This document shows positions 44,703 through 53,718 of a DNA stretch of 64,000 bases, piece by piece; the first letter of the stretch is position 1, and each line of letters begins with the position of its first letter. The stretch covers positions 38,620 to 102,619 of the forward strand of contig JASGJA010000014.1 in the NCBI GenBank assembly GCA_049840935.1, in the 5' to 3' direction. The notes under the pieces were generated by a model. The model worked only from the letters and a program-made list of their open reading frames with translations. It was not told the DNA's origin and ran no database searches. The DNA is from Mesorhizobium_G sp049840935. GTDB lineage: Bacteria; Pseudomonadota; Alphaproteobacteria; Rhizobiales; Rhizobiaceae. Position numbers and translations under genes: made by a program.

Positions 44703-45908
44703 ATGAACGCGCAGCCACCACAAACACCGCTCATGAGCGAACGCCGTGTAGGAATCATCGGCGCATGTCTCGCTATGATTGGGCCGGTTTCGATGGCGAT
44801 TTACACGCCCGCAATGCCTCAGATCGTCCACGCCTTCGGAACGACTGAAGAGGCGGTGAAAATGTCGCTATCCCTGTATTTCGCGGGGTTTGCATTTGCA
44901 CAGCTTGTGGTCGGCCCGCTGTCGGACGGAATTGGGCGGAGACCCGCGACAATTGCGTTTATGGCGATTTATACGGTTGCAAGCGTTGTCGCCGTTTTCG
45001 CGCCGAGCATAGATGTGCTGATCGCTGCGCGTTTCGTGCAGGGCATCGGGGCCGCGGCGGGGATTGCAATGTCGCGCGCAATTGTGCGCGATCTTTTCAA
45101 TCACGATCAAGCGGCACGCATAATGAATCTCATCGCGACGATCCTTGCGATTGGTCCGGCTTTGGCGCCCACAATCGGCGGGCTGACCATGACGCTTTTC
45201 GGTTGGCACGCAATCTTCTTCGTGATGGCGGCGGCGGGTATCGCCCTTATGCTGCTGACGCTTTTCGCAATTCGAGAGACTGTGGAGCGCGACCTGTCGC
45301 GTATTCGCCCTAGGGCGCTGCTCGCCAGCTATGGTGAGCTTCTCGGCAGCCCGTATTTCATGACGGCGAGCCTTACGAATGCCGGGGCAACGAGCACGAT
45401 TTATGCACTTGCGACGATGCTACCATTTGTGATGATGAACCGCGTCGGCCTGAGCCCTACTCAGTTTGGTGTCACCATGCTGATGCAGTCCGCGAGTTTC
45501 ATTGCGGGTTCGATTTCGCTGCGTCTTCTGATGCGACGCTGGTCGCCGGGTGCGCTGGTGCCGGTCGGTCTGATGATGATGGGGCTGGCGAGTATCGCGC
45601 TTGCTATCGGTTTGCGGCTGATCGAGCCAAACTTCTTTATAGTGATGGTGCCTGTCGCCTCTTATGCCTATGGCGTGGCGTTTGTGGTGTCGGCAATGAC
45701 GACGGCAGCTATGGCGCCATTTGGACGCAATGCAGGTGCGGCTTCAGCACTTGTCGGGTTTCTTCAAATGTTTACGGGGCTATTGGGCGGTTCGCTGGCA
45801 GCTTTATTGGGCGACGCAACAATGGCGCTTGCGACCATCACGCCAACGCTTGCTCTTATGTCCATTGTCTCGTGGTTGATCTGGCGACGCTTGCCGGTTC
45901 CGAACTAA
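44703..45908 (+). CDS. Bcr/CflA-type multidrug efflux MFS transporter
   Basis: A 401-residue proton-driven exporter with 12 hydrophobic segments. It has the DHA1-family motif A GPLSDGIGRRPATIA after TM2, ARFVQGIGAAAGIAMSRAIVRD (motif C/D2-type for Bcr/CflA), and a GPALAPTIGG stretch in TM5. Substrates of this group include bicyclomycin, florfenicol and sulphonamides, but here the substrate is not known. ATG 44703 gives the normal N-terminus. Confidence 0.88.
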   Translation: MNAQPPQTPLMSERRVGIIGACLAMIGPVSMAIYTPAMPQIVHAFGTTEEAVKMSLSLYFAGFAFAQLVVGPLSDGIGRRPATIAFMAIYTVASVVAVFAPSIDVLIAARFVQGIGAAAGIAMSRAIVRDLFNHDQAARIMNLIATILAIGPALAPTIGGLTMTLFGWHAIFFVMAAAGIALMLLTLFAIRETVERDLSRIRPRALLASYGELLGSPYFMTASLTNAGATSTIYALATMLPFVMMNRVGLSPTQFGVTMLMQSASFIAGSISLRLLMRRWSPGALVPVGLMMMGLASIALAIGLRLIEPNFFIVMVPVASYAYGVAFVVSAMTTAAMAPFGRNAGAASALVGFLQMFTGLLGGSLAALLGDATMALATITPTLALMSIVSWLIWRRLPVPN

Positions 45909-45923
45909 AAACCGTGTAGCGGA

Positions 45924-46566
45924 TCAATCTATTTCGGGGCGCTGAAAATCCCCGGTCGCATTGTTCATAGCCCATAGTTCGCCAGTCGATATGTCAAACC
46001 ATGCACCGTAGAGAGAGAGCCTGCCCTTTTGTTCCAGTATCTGGACGCACGGAAATGAACGCAAATTGGTCAGGGAATAGCGAATGGATATGCGCTCAAG
46101 CGCCGTCTGTCGCTCGGTTTGTGTCATCATCGCGTTGCCCGCGATAGATTCGGCAGCGGGGGCGACAAGGCTCATCCACTTGCCGATGAAATCGCCCGGT
46201 GACAACGGAGAAGACGGCGAAAGCGCGGCCTTGATGCCGCCGCAGCGTCCATGCCCCATAACGACGATGTTTTTGACCTTGAGGCTCTGAACGGCAAATT
46301 CAAGCGCCGCAGAAGTCGCGTGAAACTCACCATCCGGTTCGTATGGCGGAACGAGGTTTGCGACATTGCGCACGACAAACAACTCGCCCGGCGCTGAATT
46401 CGAATATGACTTCCGGTGCCGAACGGGAATCGCAACAGGCGATGACCATCGTTTCGGGAGCCTGACCTTCGCGCGCAAGTGACCGATAATGATCGCGCTC
46501 GCCCGGATAACGGGTGGTCATGAAATTGCGATAGCCGCTGAGCAGGTGGTCTGGAAGATGTGCCAT
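45924..46566 (-). CDS. Beta-carbonic anhydrase (one apparent frameshift)
   Basis: A zinc enzyme interconverting CO2 and bicarbonate. The first part contains the zinc ligand and Asp/Arg pair ACCDSRSAPEVIF, and the second part, in another frame, contains the His and second Cys in VMGHGRCGGIKAAL. Removing one base near 46401 (between ATATTC and AATTCAGC on the coding strand) gives a continuous 213-residue protein of normal length. It is convergent with the exporter gene and 55 bp downstream of pdxY on the same strand. Confidence 0.9.
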
Positions 46567-46621
46567 GGCTTCCTCCTAGAACTTCATTAGCGAATTGCAA
46601 AACAGAATTTTCGAAGAACGG

Positions 46622-47518
46622 TTATGCGCGACGACCTTTGTCGGGAACAGAAAGGCGTCGCATCTGGACCATCGCCATCGGGTGAGCGAGGCTTTGCGCG
46701 TCGGTTTCAAGCTGAAGCTCATCCCCGCCGCGCCGCGCCGTGCGGGCGAGAATTTCAAATACGGCAGCAGTTGTGGTTTGAAGCGCCTTGTTGAAGTTTT
46801 GTCCGTCGAGCAGTCGCGCGAGGAATACCGCACCGGTGAGATCGCCGAGGCCGTTTGGTGGATTTTCAATGATGCGGTGCTCGGCGAGCCATGCTTCCGA
46901 CCCGGAAAGCAGAAGATTCCCGGTGAAACTCTTCATCATGGCCGGAGCCGACGTCACGAGCATAGTCGGCGGCCCAACTTCGGACGCGGCCTCAAGTGTT
47001 GTGCGCATTTCCGACAGTTCCCGGCCTACCATCCATGCCAGTTCATAACGGTTCGGCGTGGCTATATCTGCAATGGGAATGAGTTCGTCGCGGATTCGCT
47101 CGGCCAAAACCTGCTTCACGTATAGACCGCCTAGGTCGCCCATGACGGGATCGCAAACATAAAGCGCCTTCGGGTTCTTGGCTCGCACAGCGGCGACAAG
47201 GGAGGCGACGGCACTAACCTGACCTTCGTCACCGAGATAGCCAGAAAGGACACCCGCGACTTCGCCAAGCCAGGGCGCACGTTCAAGGTCTTTCATCAGT
47301 GCTGCAAATTGATCCGGCGCGGGAACGATGCGTGTCGCGGGACCATGTCCCGGGTGCCAAGGAAGGATGACCGTTGGCACTGCCCAGACAGGATAACCCA
47401 ACGTTTCCAACGCGAACACGGCAGCACGGTTACCCACCGAACCGCGCGCGACGTGGCTGGAGATGACTATGACGGCCTTTGGGGAGGCTTGTTCAGAGGT
47501 GTCGGCAGGAGACGTCAT
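46622..47518 (-). CDS. pdxY: Pyridoxal kinase PdxY
   Basis: A 298-residue ribokinase-fold enzyme that phosphorylates pyridoxal in vitamin B6 salvage. It has the N-terminal ISSHVARGSVGNRAAVFALE (substrate pocket), PVMGDLGGLYV, the TPNRYEL motif and GLGDLTGAVFLA, the anion hole with the catalytic Asp. It follows a small membrane-protein gene with a 3-bp gap. Confidence 0.94.
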   Translation of the reverse strand: MTSPADTSEQASPKAVIVISSHVARGSVGNRAAVFALETLGYPVWAVPTVILPWHPGHGPATRIVPAPDQFAALMKDLERAPWLGEVAGVLSGYLGDEGQVSAVASLVAAVRAKNPKALYVCDPVMGDLGGLYVKQVLAERIRDELIPIADIATPNRYELAWMVGRELSEMRTTLEAASEVGPPTMLVTSAPAMMKSFTGNLLLSGSEAWLAEHRIIENPPNGLGDLTGAVFLARLLDGQNFNKALQTTTAAVFEILARTARRGGDELQLETDAQSLAHPMAMVQMRRLSVPDKGRRA

Positions 47519-47521
47519 GAT

Positions 47522-47749
47522 TTAGTTCGATATCATATAGCGAATGAACAGCAGGATAATAACGATTGTCGTGATGAATCCGATGGTGCGGCCGATGCGT
47601 GTTCCCCACGTTTCGATACGGTCATCCTGATCCGCGTCGGCTGCGTTGAGGTGGTTCTTGAGCCGCCGCGCATAGCCGGATTCCTGCTCGATCTGGCCAA
47701 GTATGCGCCGGGATTCCGCAGGGTCATCATTATTCTCGCGCGTTGTCAT
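47522..47749 (-). CDS. Small single-pass membrane protein
   Basis: A 75-residue protein with a charged, polar N-terminus (1-50) and one C-terminal transmembrane helix at about 53-72 (IGFITTIVIILLFIRYMI). The layout is that of a tail-anchored protein. It sits immediately upstream of pdxY in what looks like one transcript. No family was recognised. Confidence 0.65.
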   Translation of the reverse strand: MTTRENNDDPAESRRILGQIEQESGYARRLKNHLNAADADQDDRIETWGTRIGRTIGFITTIVIILLFIRYMISN

Positions 47750-47892
47750 ATTTATGCTGCCGAAATCGATATTGATGATCGGGACGCCGGATAAACATGA
47801 AAGTCAAGGATGGCGGGTTCGCACAGACCGCTTTCCTTGGCCGAATAGTGTGTTAAGCCTGCGACTAATACGAATCCTTTGGGGGTCTCGCT

Positions 47893-48540
47893 ATGACAAC
47901 TATCGCTTCCCGGATGCAGCCATCCCGCCCGCTGCTTTCGATTCTCTTCGTGCTGCTGCTCGCTCCATTGCTCTCAGCCTGTGGTTACAACACAATTCCA
48001 ACCGCTGAGGAAAACGCGAAAGCAGCATGGAGCGAGGTGCTGAATCAGTATCAGCGCCGCGCAGACCTCATTCCAAATCTGGTTGAGACGGTGAAGGGTT
48101 ATGCCGCGCATGAAGCCGACACGCTGCAAAGCGTTGTCGAGGCGCGCGCCAAGGCAACTCAGGTGACGGTAAATGCGGATAATCTGACGGATCCCGAGGC
48201 GTTCAAGAAGTTTCAGGAAAATCAGGCCGGGCTGACAAGCGCGCTGGGCCGTCTTCTGGCCGTTGCCGAAAACTATCCCGACCTGAAAGCAAACCAGAAC
48301 TTCCTCGCATTGCAGGCTCAGCTTGAAGGGACCGAAAACCGCATTGCAGTTGCCAGACGCGACTACATCGGTGCGGTGCGCGAATTCAATCTGACGCTTT
48401 CCACCTTCCCGTCGATGATCTGGGACAAGCTGTGGTTCCATAAGCAGCCGTTCCAGAACTTCACGGTGGAACAGGACAAGATGGACGCGCCGAAGGTGGA
48501 TTTCGGCACTCAGCCGCAGACGCAATCTTCGGGCGGTTGA
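47893..48540 (+). CDS. lemA: LemA family lipoprotein
   Basis: A 215-residue protein with a lipoprotein signal: hydrophobic LLSILFVLLLAPLLSACG with the lipidated Cys30. The body is the LemA helical bundle (AWSEVLNQYQRRADLIPNLVETVKGYAAHE, then NFLALQAQLEGTENRIAVARRDY). LemA proteins are often encoded with TPM-domain proteins, as here. It is followed after 17 bp by the TPM gene. The molecular role is not settled. Confidence 0.93.
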   Translation: MTTIASRMQPSRPLLSILFVLLLAPLLSACGYNTIPTAEENAKAAWSEVLNQYQRRADLIPNLVETVKGYAAHEADTLQSVVEARAKATQVTVNADNLTDPEAFKKFQENQAGLTSALGRLLAVAENYPDLKANQNFLALQAQLEGTENRIAVARRDYIGAVREFNLTLSTFPSMIWDKLWFHKQPFQNFTVEQDKMDAPKVDFGTQPQTQSSGG

Positions 48541-48557
48541 ACTGAGCCGGTCGAGAC

Positions 48558-49436
48558 GTGGCCGATATTCGCCTGAGAGAAGTTGAGACGTCGCCACGGA
48601 TCGTATGGTCCGTGGTGCGCAACTGCATTTTCGTTGTGCTTTTGTTGCTCGGCGCCGTTGCAATGGCGCGCGGGGCCGAGATTCCGCAGCTAACGGGACG
48701 TGTCGTCGACAATGCGCATATGTTGGACGCGGCGACGATACAGGCGCTGACAGCCAAGCTTGAAGCTTATGAAAAGAAATCGAGCGATCAAATCGTGGTT
48801 GCGACGATCGATAATCTCGATGGCGAGGCTATCGAGCCCTATGCCAACCGGCTTTTCCGAGCGTGGAAGCTTGGCCAGGCGGGGGAGAACAACGGCGTGC
48901 TGCTGCTGGTCGCGAAGGACGACCGCAAAATGCGCATCGAAGTCGGCTATGGGCTGGAAGGTACGCTCACGGACCTGCATTCCAACCTCATAATTCAGGA
49001 CATGGTCCCCTATTTCAGGAATGGTGACTATGCGGGCGGAATAACGCAGGCGGTGGACGGCATCGAGAAGGTGCTTGAGGGACAAGGCGCAGAGCTTGAG
49101 GCTCGTGCCAAGCGGAATCAGCGCGACGATTCCGAGCCGATGGACGTGGTGGTCGGGCTATTCCTGTTGCTGTGGTTCACGCTGTTTTTCGGCAGTATTG
49201 CTATGGCGATCCTGCCGCGCATGTTTGGCGAACAGATTGCGCCCGGACGTTATCGCTGGCTCGGCATGGAATTCAACTATGCCAAGAACGCTAGACGTAA
49301 CCGGGGGCGTGACTGGACGACGGGCGGGTGGTCTGGTGGCGGTTGGTCGTCAGGCGGCGGTGGCTGGTCTGGTGGTGGCGGGTTCTCCGGTGGAGGCGGC
49401 TCGTCTGGCGGCGGTGGCTCATCGGGGGGATGGTGA
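48558..49436 (+). CDS. TPM domain protein with Gly/Ser-rich tail (YgcG-like)
   Basis: A 292-residue protein starting at GTG 48558. It has an N-terminal transmembrane or signal segment at about 20-40, a periplasmic TPM domain (about 45-185: LTGRVVDNAHMLDAATIQAL, RKMRIEVGYGLEGTLTD), a second transmembrane helix near 196-215, and a C-terminal tail from about 250 made of GGGWSGGG/FSGGGGSSGG repeats. This is the YgcG layout usually paired with LemA. The Gly/Ser tail is likely flexible and exposed to the cytoplasm. Confidence 0.9.
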   Translation: MADIRLREVETSPRIVWSVVRNCIFVVLLLLGAVAMARGAEIPQLTGRVVDNAHMLDAATIQALTAKLEAYEKKSSDQIVVATIDNLDGEAIEPYANRLFRAWKLGQAGENNGVLLLVAKDDRKMRIEVGYGLEGTLTDLHSNLIIQDMVPYFRNGDYAGGITQAVDGIEKVLEGQGAELEARAKRNQRDDSEPMDVVVGLFLLLWFTLFFGSIAMAILPRMFGEQIAPGRYRWLGMEFNYAKNARRNRGRDWTTGGWSGGGWSSGGGGWSGGGGFSGGGGSSGGGGSSGGW

Positions 49437-49440
49437 TGCC

Positions 49441-50079
49441 ATGACAGCCAGAACGATCACCAGTGAAGAGCATGAGCGCGTTGCCCGCGCCATTTCGGCA
49501 GCCGAGGACAGGACTTCGGGCGAAATCTACTGCGTTGTTGCGCGGCGTAGCAGCAGCTATTTTTACGCCGCATCCTTCATGGTTTTTATCGCGCTTCTGA
49601 TCGTAAGCTTGGGTGCGGCGCTCGCGCTGGAAGCAGGCTGGTTCACCATCCGCCTTCCCGTTTTCGTTGCAGCGCAGATTTCCGCGACGGCATGCATTCT
49701 CCTGCTTATTGCCTTTTTGCCGCGGTTTCGTTTGATGCTGGTGCCGCGACGGCTGCAATTCCAACGCGCCCATGAAAACGCGGTGAAGCAGTTTCTTGCG
49801 CGAAATGTACATATTACGGCAGACAGAACGGGCGTGCTAATCTTCGTTTCGCTAGCTGAGCGCTATGCGGAAGTGGTTGCCGACAGCGGCATCAGCGCCA
49901 AGGTCGAGCAGGACGAGTGGGATGGCGTTATTCGCGAACTGATCTCACATGCGAGACGTGACGAGATCGCGAATGGTTTCGTCACGGCAGTGGATATGGT
50001 GGGTGAATTGCTGGCGAAGCACTTTCCACCGAAAGCTGTGAATCCGAATGAGCTGGATGATCATTTGGTAGAGATCTAG
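49441..50079 (+). CDS. TPM domain membrane protein, second copy
   Basis: A 212-residue protein with a short TPM-like start (ISAAEDRTSGEIYCVVARRSS), two transmembrane helices at about 40-63 and 68-100, and the second half of a TPM domain (NVHITADRTGVLIFVSLAERYAEVVADSGI). It is the form known from LemA-TPM-TPM operons. It follows the first TPM gene by 4 bp. Confidence 0.88.
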   Translation: MTARTITSEEHERVARAISAAEDRTSGEIYCVVARRSSSYFYAASFMVFIALLIVSLGAALALEAGWFTIRLPVFVAAQISATACILLLIAFLPRFRLMLVPRRLQFQRAHENAVKQFLARNVHITADRTGVLIFVSLAERYAEVVADSGISAKVEQDEWDGVIRELISHARRDEIANGFVTAVDMVGELLAKHFPPKAVNPNELDDHLVEI

Positions 50080-50175
50080 CGAAGTCTTCACTCTAGAATC
50101 ACCAAAAGCCGAATTGCGATTAGCCACAAGGAGCGCTTGTGTATCCGCGCGGTTGGAGCATATGGTTAAGAAATA

Positions 50176-50682
50176 ATGAAGACTCTTACCATAGACATAC
50201 GCCGCGCCGAGTTGCGCGATGCCGAGGCGATAGCAGAAGCCCATGAGGCTGCTTGGCTTGGAACCTACAGCGGCATAATCCCCCATCGCACGCTGCTTTC
50301 GATGGTGAATCGTCGCGGTCATCAGTGGTGGGCGAACGCCATTCGTAACGCGACATCAATTATCGTTGTGGATGTGGGCGGCGAGATTGCAGGCTACGCC
50401 ACTCTGGGACGTAGCCGCGCACGCCAGTTGCAGCAGGAAGGCGAAATCTACGAACTCTATCTGCGTCCCGAGTATCAAGGCGTTGGCCTTGGGACCCGTC
50501 TGTTTAAAGAGGCGCGCAGGCGTCTTGCGCAGCATAGTTTGAAGGGGCTTGTCGTCTGGGCGCTGGAAGACAATGCAAATGCACTGTCGTTTTATTCAGG
50601 CAGCGGTGGGCGCGACATTGCGGAAGGCGTGGAAATTTTCGAGCAGAAAGCCTTGAAAAAGATCGGCTTCGTCTGGGAATAA
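50176..50682 (+). CDS. GNAT family N-acetyltransferase
   Basis: A 168-residue GNAT-fold protein. The acetyl-CoA-binding motif A is IYELYLRPEYQGVGLGTRLFKEA (Q-x-x-GxGxx), followed by VVWALEDNANALSFYSGSGG. The acceptor could be a small molecule or a protein N-terminus. It stands alone before ppa. Confidence 0.88.
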   Translation: MKTLTIDIRRAELRDAEAIAEAHEAAWLGTYSGIIPHRTLLSMVNRRGHQWWANAIRNATSIIVVDVGGEIAGYATLGRSRARQLQQEGEIYELYLRPEYQGVGLGTRLFKEARRRLAQHSLKGLVVWALEDNANALSFYSGSGGRDIAEGVEIFEQKALKKIGFVWE

Positions 50683-50792
50683 GCTCCCGCCGCTCGCATT
50701 GACGCCAACCTGTTGTTAATCTTCGACTTCGGTCTGGATTGCGTGTTCCGCAACGGGGCGGTAATGCGAAGCGACTCATTTCGGAGAAACTG

Positions 50793-51326
50793 ATGCGCAT
50801 CGAAGCCATATCCACCGGCAACAACCCGCCTGAAGACGTCAACGTCATCATCGAAGTTCCCATTGGTGGGGAGCCGATCAAGTATGAGATGGATAAAGCT
50901 GCAGGAACGCTGGTTGTCGACCGCTTCCTTTATACGTCCATGCGCTATCCCGGAAATTATGGCTTCGTGCCCCACACGCTCTCCGGCGACGGCGACCCGA
51001 TTGACGTTCTGGTCTGTAATACACGCGAACTCGTGCCGGGCTGCGTCATTAACGTGCGCCCAATCGGCGTGCTGATAATGGAAGACAATGCAGGGCAGGA
51101 CGAGAAAGTTCTCGCTGTTCCCTCGACCCATCTTACCAAGCGCTATGAGCGCGTGAAAAACTACACGGACCTGCCGCCTATTACGCTGGAGCAGGTTGCG
51201 CACTTCTTCGAACACTACAAAGACCTTGAGCCAGGCAAATGGGTCAAGATTGGCGGCTGGCATGATGCCGAGTACGCCAAGAAGATGATTCGCGAGGCTG
51301 TCGCCCGTTACGAAGAGCAGAAGTAA
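50793..51326 (+). CDS. ppa: Inorganic pyrophosphatase, family I
   Basis: A 177-residue cytoplasmic Mg-dependent enzyme that hydrolyses PPi and pulls biosynthetic reactions forward. The signature DGDPIDVLV (three Asp metal ligands) is intact, with NYGFVPHT before it and KRYERVKNYTDLPP after. ATG 50793 follows the ribosome site CGGAG; the frame upstream is not family-like. It ends 30 bp from the convergent Rieske gene. Confidence 0.96.
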   Translation: MRIEAISTGNNPPEDVNVIIEVPIGGEPIKYEMDKAAGTLVVDRFLYTSMRYPGNYGFVPHTLSGDGDPIDVLVCNTRELVPGCVINVRPIGVLIMEDNAGQDEKVLAVPSTHLTKRYERVKNYTDLPPITLEQVAHFFEHYKDLEPGKWVKIGGWHDAEYAKKMIREAVARYEEQK

Positions 51327-51356
51327 CCGGCCGAGCCGATCAGTTCGGTCCAATAC

Positions 51357-52562
51357 TCATGACTTGGCGCGCATTTCTTCGTTGATGCGCGCCATATCAC
51401 GTTCGCGCGGTGCGGTTTCGAGATTGAGCACCGGCAGTTGCTGACGCAAATGGTCGTGATGCGTGCGCACGCCATATTCTAGATCGGACAGGAAAAAGCC
51501 CGCGAACGCCTTTGACTGCATGGCTTCGTTCGACCATACCGATAGCTGTACGTCTTCCGCCATTGTGTCACGGTCGATGCGCATCGAAAGATAACGCGCT
51601 GCGGCTTGCTGGCGGTTTTCGTCGCGGAATCGGTAAGTCGAGCCACGCAGCAGCGTTTCGCCAGTAGACAGCGGATATTCCTGATAGAACTGCACAGATT
51701 CCGGCATCAGCGTGATGACGTTGTTCGGGAACAGGCCGTAATAGATCCAGGCCTTGCGAAGGTGCTCCGGCAGATATGTCGGCTCTGGAGCGACATTGAT
51801 GTAATTCTTGACGCTCCAGCGACGCCCTGCATGCGGATTGTAGGTTGCGAATGAGCGCGATACGCCGTTGACGAACGGTTCGTCAAAATAGGTCGAGCCG
51901 TAAAGGTCTTGCAGCGCGGGATGCGCCATCGCGACGTGATAGCCCTCATTGTCGACATCGCGGACAGATTTCCAGTTCACGGGGGAAGTCTGCGTCCACG
52001 GCTCTCCGGCTGGCACCATATCCGCGATATTGTAGTGCGCGATTTCTTCCTCGATAGGCTTGAATAGTTCGGCGACGGATGGCTGCGGTCCATGCCGGAA
52101 GCGGATGAACACGAAGCCCATCCAAATTTCGAGGTCGAGCGGGATCAGGCCGAATTCGTTTTTATCGAGTTCGGGAAAGCTGCGAGGCCGCGCCGCGCCG
52201 CGCAGCGTGCCGTCGAGATTGTAGACCCACCCATGAAAGGGACAGACAAGCGCATTCTTGCAATGACCCTTCTCATCAGCCACGACGCGCGAACCGCGAT
52301 GGCGGCAGATGTTGTGAAAACCGCGCACCACGCCATCCTTGCCGCGCATGATGAGCGCGCGCTCGCCAACGGCGTCGAACGTCATGTAATCGCCGGGTTC
52401 GGGAACGTCCGCGATGTGGCAGGCGATCTGCCAATGGTTGCGGAACAGGAATTCCTTTTCCAGTTCAAGAAAGGCGGGGCTGTGATAGCTCCAGCCTGGC
52501 AGGCCGCGCCGGTCCCAATTGTCCGGCACTGCTATGTTGAGCAGATGCTGGTTCATTTTCAA
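51357..52562 (-). CDS. Rieske non-haem iron oxygenase, alpha subunit (carnitine/betaine-monooxygenase-like)
   Basis: A 401-residue ring-hydroxylating-type oxygenase. The Rieske [2Fe-2S] ligands are Cys86-x-His88 (NICRHRG) and Cys107-x2-His110 (CPFHGWV). The mononuclear iron site is around DVDNEGYHVAMAH, with His209 and His214; residue 204-206 acids bridge the two centres, and a C-terminal Asp is the third ligand. This NEGYH pattern is the one seen in oxygenases of quaternary amines (glycine betaine, carnitine, stachydrine) rather than aromatic rings. No reductase gene is adjacent. The promoter carries an operator shared with the 6-16 kb island. Confidence 0.85.
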   Translation of the reverse strand: MKMNQHLLNIAVPDNWDRRGLPGWSYHSPAFLELEKEFLFRNHWQIACHIADVPEPGDYMTFDAVGERALIMRGKDGVVRGFHNICRHRGSRVVADEKGHCKNALVCPFHGWVYNLDGTLRGAARPRSFPELDKNEFGLIPLDLEIWMGFVFIRFRHGPQPSVAELFKPIEEEIAHYNIADMVPAGEPWTQTSPVNWKSVRDVDNEGYHVAMAHPALQDLYGSTYFDEPFVNGVSRSFATYNPHAGRRWSVKNYINVAPEPTYLPEHLRKAWIYYGLFPNNVITLMPESVQFYQEYPLSTGETLLRGSTYRFRDENRQQAAARYLSMRIDRDTMAEDVQLSVWSNEAMQSKAFAGFFLSDLEYGVRTHHDHLRQQLPVLNLETAPRERDMARINEEMRAKS

Positions 52563-52575
52563 ACTCGATTATTCA

Positions 52576-52591
52576 TTGAATGTTCATTCAA
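52576..52591. promoter_or_regulatory. TetR/BetI-type operator, site 3
   Basis: TTGAATGTTCATTCAA, a 16-bp inverted repeat 14 bp before the Rieske oxygenase start codon. It fits TTGAAYGNNYATTCAA, the pattern also found at 11744-11759 and, on the minus strand, at 6655-6670. The nearest regulator gene is an AraC-type one, whose sites are not normally such symmetric repeats, so the TetR protein at 10894-11655 is the likelier binder. Confidence 0.65.
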
Positions 52592-52619
52592 TAGAAACAT
52601 ATTTTACATTGAAACGCAA
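52591..52619 (-). promoter_or_regulatory. Candidate promoter of the Rieske oxygenase gene
   Basis: On the minus strand TTGCGT (52614-52619) and TTCTAT (52591-52596) are separated by 17 bp. The operator at 52576-52591 starts at the edge of the -10 box and would cover the transcription start. Confidence 0.4.
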
Positions 52620-52667
52620 TATGTTAGAAGAAAATTGCAATTAATGCATTGATCTTCTTGAGGGATT

Positions 52668-53645
52668 TCAACCCTTTCTGAGGCGGGTTGGCGGCTCTCC
52701 GAACGCGGCCGAAAACGCTCGCGAGAAACTCGCCGTGGAGCCGAAGCCGGTTCGCGCTGCGACATCAGCCATCGGTATCCGCGTATCGAGAACGAGTTGC
52801 CGGGCAGCGCTTAGCCGCAAACGCTGATAATAAGCGCCGGGTGTTTCATCGATGGCTTTGCGGAATATGGTTTCCAATGTACGTGTTGTTACGCCGATCT
52901 TTGCGGCGAGTTGCGCGGTGCTGAGCGGCTCGTCGATGCGGGATTCCATCAACCGGATCGTTTGCGCAACGCGTTCGTCATAGCCTTCGAGCCGCCCAAG
53001 CGAAACCAGCGGCTGCGTGTCGGCGGCGTTGTGCGCCTGATCGTATATGAAGACGCTGGCGACATCGAGCGCAACCGCCATGCCCAAACGGCTGCGGATG
53101 AGGTGCAGCATGAGGTCGAAAATGGGCGATGCTCCACCCGCCGTAAACGCAGGACCGTCGATGACATAGCGGTCAGGACGCACGTCGATCAAAGGAAATG
53201 CGGCGGCAAAGTCTTCAAGGTCTTCCCAATGCGTGGTTGCACGTCGGCCATCGAGCAATCCGGCGCGCGCAAGCAGCCATGAGCCTGCTTCCACGCCGCC
53301 AAAGCTGCGGGCAGCGCGGGCGCTCTTACGCAATATGGCGAGTTGCGCGCGGGCGGAAGCGTGCCGGGTACCAAATCCGCCAATAACGATGAGCATGTCC
53401 GCAGGCGTAAAGTCGAATGCGCCATCAACGGCGACAGGCAATCCGCTGGTGGTGCGAGGCGCTGTGCCATCCACGGAGACAATACGCCAGTCGAAAAGGC
53501 GCTCGCCCGCGATGCGGTTTGCGGCCCGAAGTGGGTCTATGGTCGAGGCAACGCATAGGATCGATGCATTTTCGAGCACGAGTATCGTGATCGACAATGG
53601 CGCGTGCTCCGAGCGAAACACATCTCGCAATTCGTTTTTCATCAA
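52668..53645 (-). CDS. GlxA-family AraC regulator (DJ-1/PfpI plus HTH), CdhR/GbdR-like
   Basis: A 325-residue activator. The N-terminal DJ-1/PfpI-type ligand domain (about 15-190) has the elbow FGGVEAGSWLLARAGLLDGRRATTHWE without an obvious catalytic Cys, and the C-terminal AraC domain (about 220-320) has two helix-turn-helix motifs, including VTTRTLETIFRKAI and DVAARTGFGSTASFSRAF. Regulators of this layout control carnitine (CdhR) and glycine betaine (GbdR) catabolism in Pseudomonas. It stands upstream of the Rieske gene on the same strand and diverges from the acyl-CoA dehydrogenase operon, both of which it could control. Confidence 0.88.
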   Translation of the reverse strand: MMKNELRDVFRSEHAPLSITILVLENASILCVASTIDPLRAANRIAGERLFDWRIVSVDGTAPRTTSGLPVAVDGAFDFTPADMLIVIGGFGTRHASARAQLAILRKSARAARSFGGVEAGSWLLARAGLLDGRRATTHWEDLEDFAAAFPLIDVRPDRYVIDGPAFTAGGASPIFDLMLHLIRSRLGMAVALDVASVFIYDQAHNAADTQPLVSLGRLEGYDERVAQTIRLMESRIDEPLSTAQLAAKIGVTTRTLETIFRKAIDETPGAYYQRLRLSAARQLVLDTRIPMADVAARTGFGSTASFSRAFSAAFGEPPTRLRKG

Positions 53646-53718
53646 AGAGATTTCGTAATCCGCTAATAGCTGATTTGCAAGATCGGCAAGATGGCAACTT
53701 CTTTTGGGAGAGGCTCAT

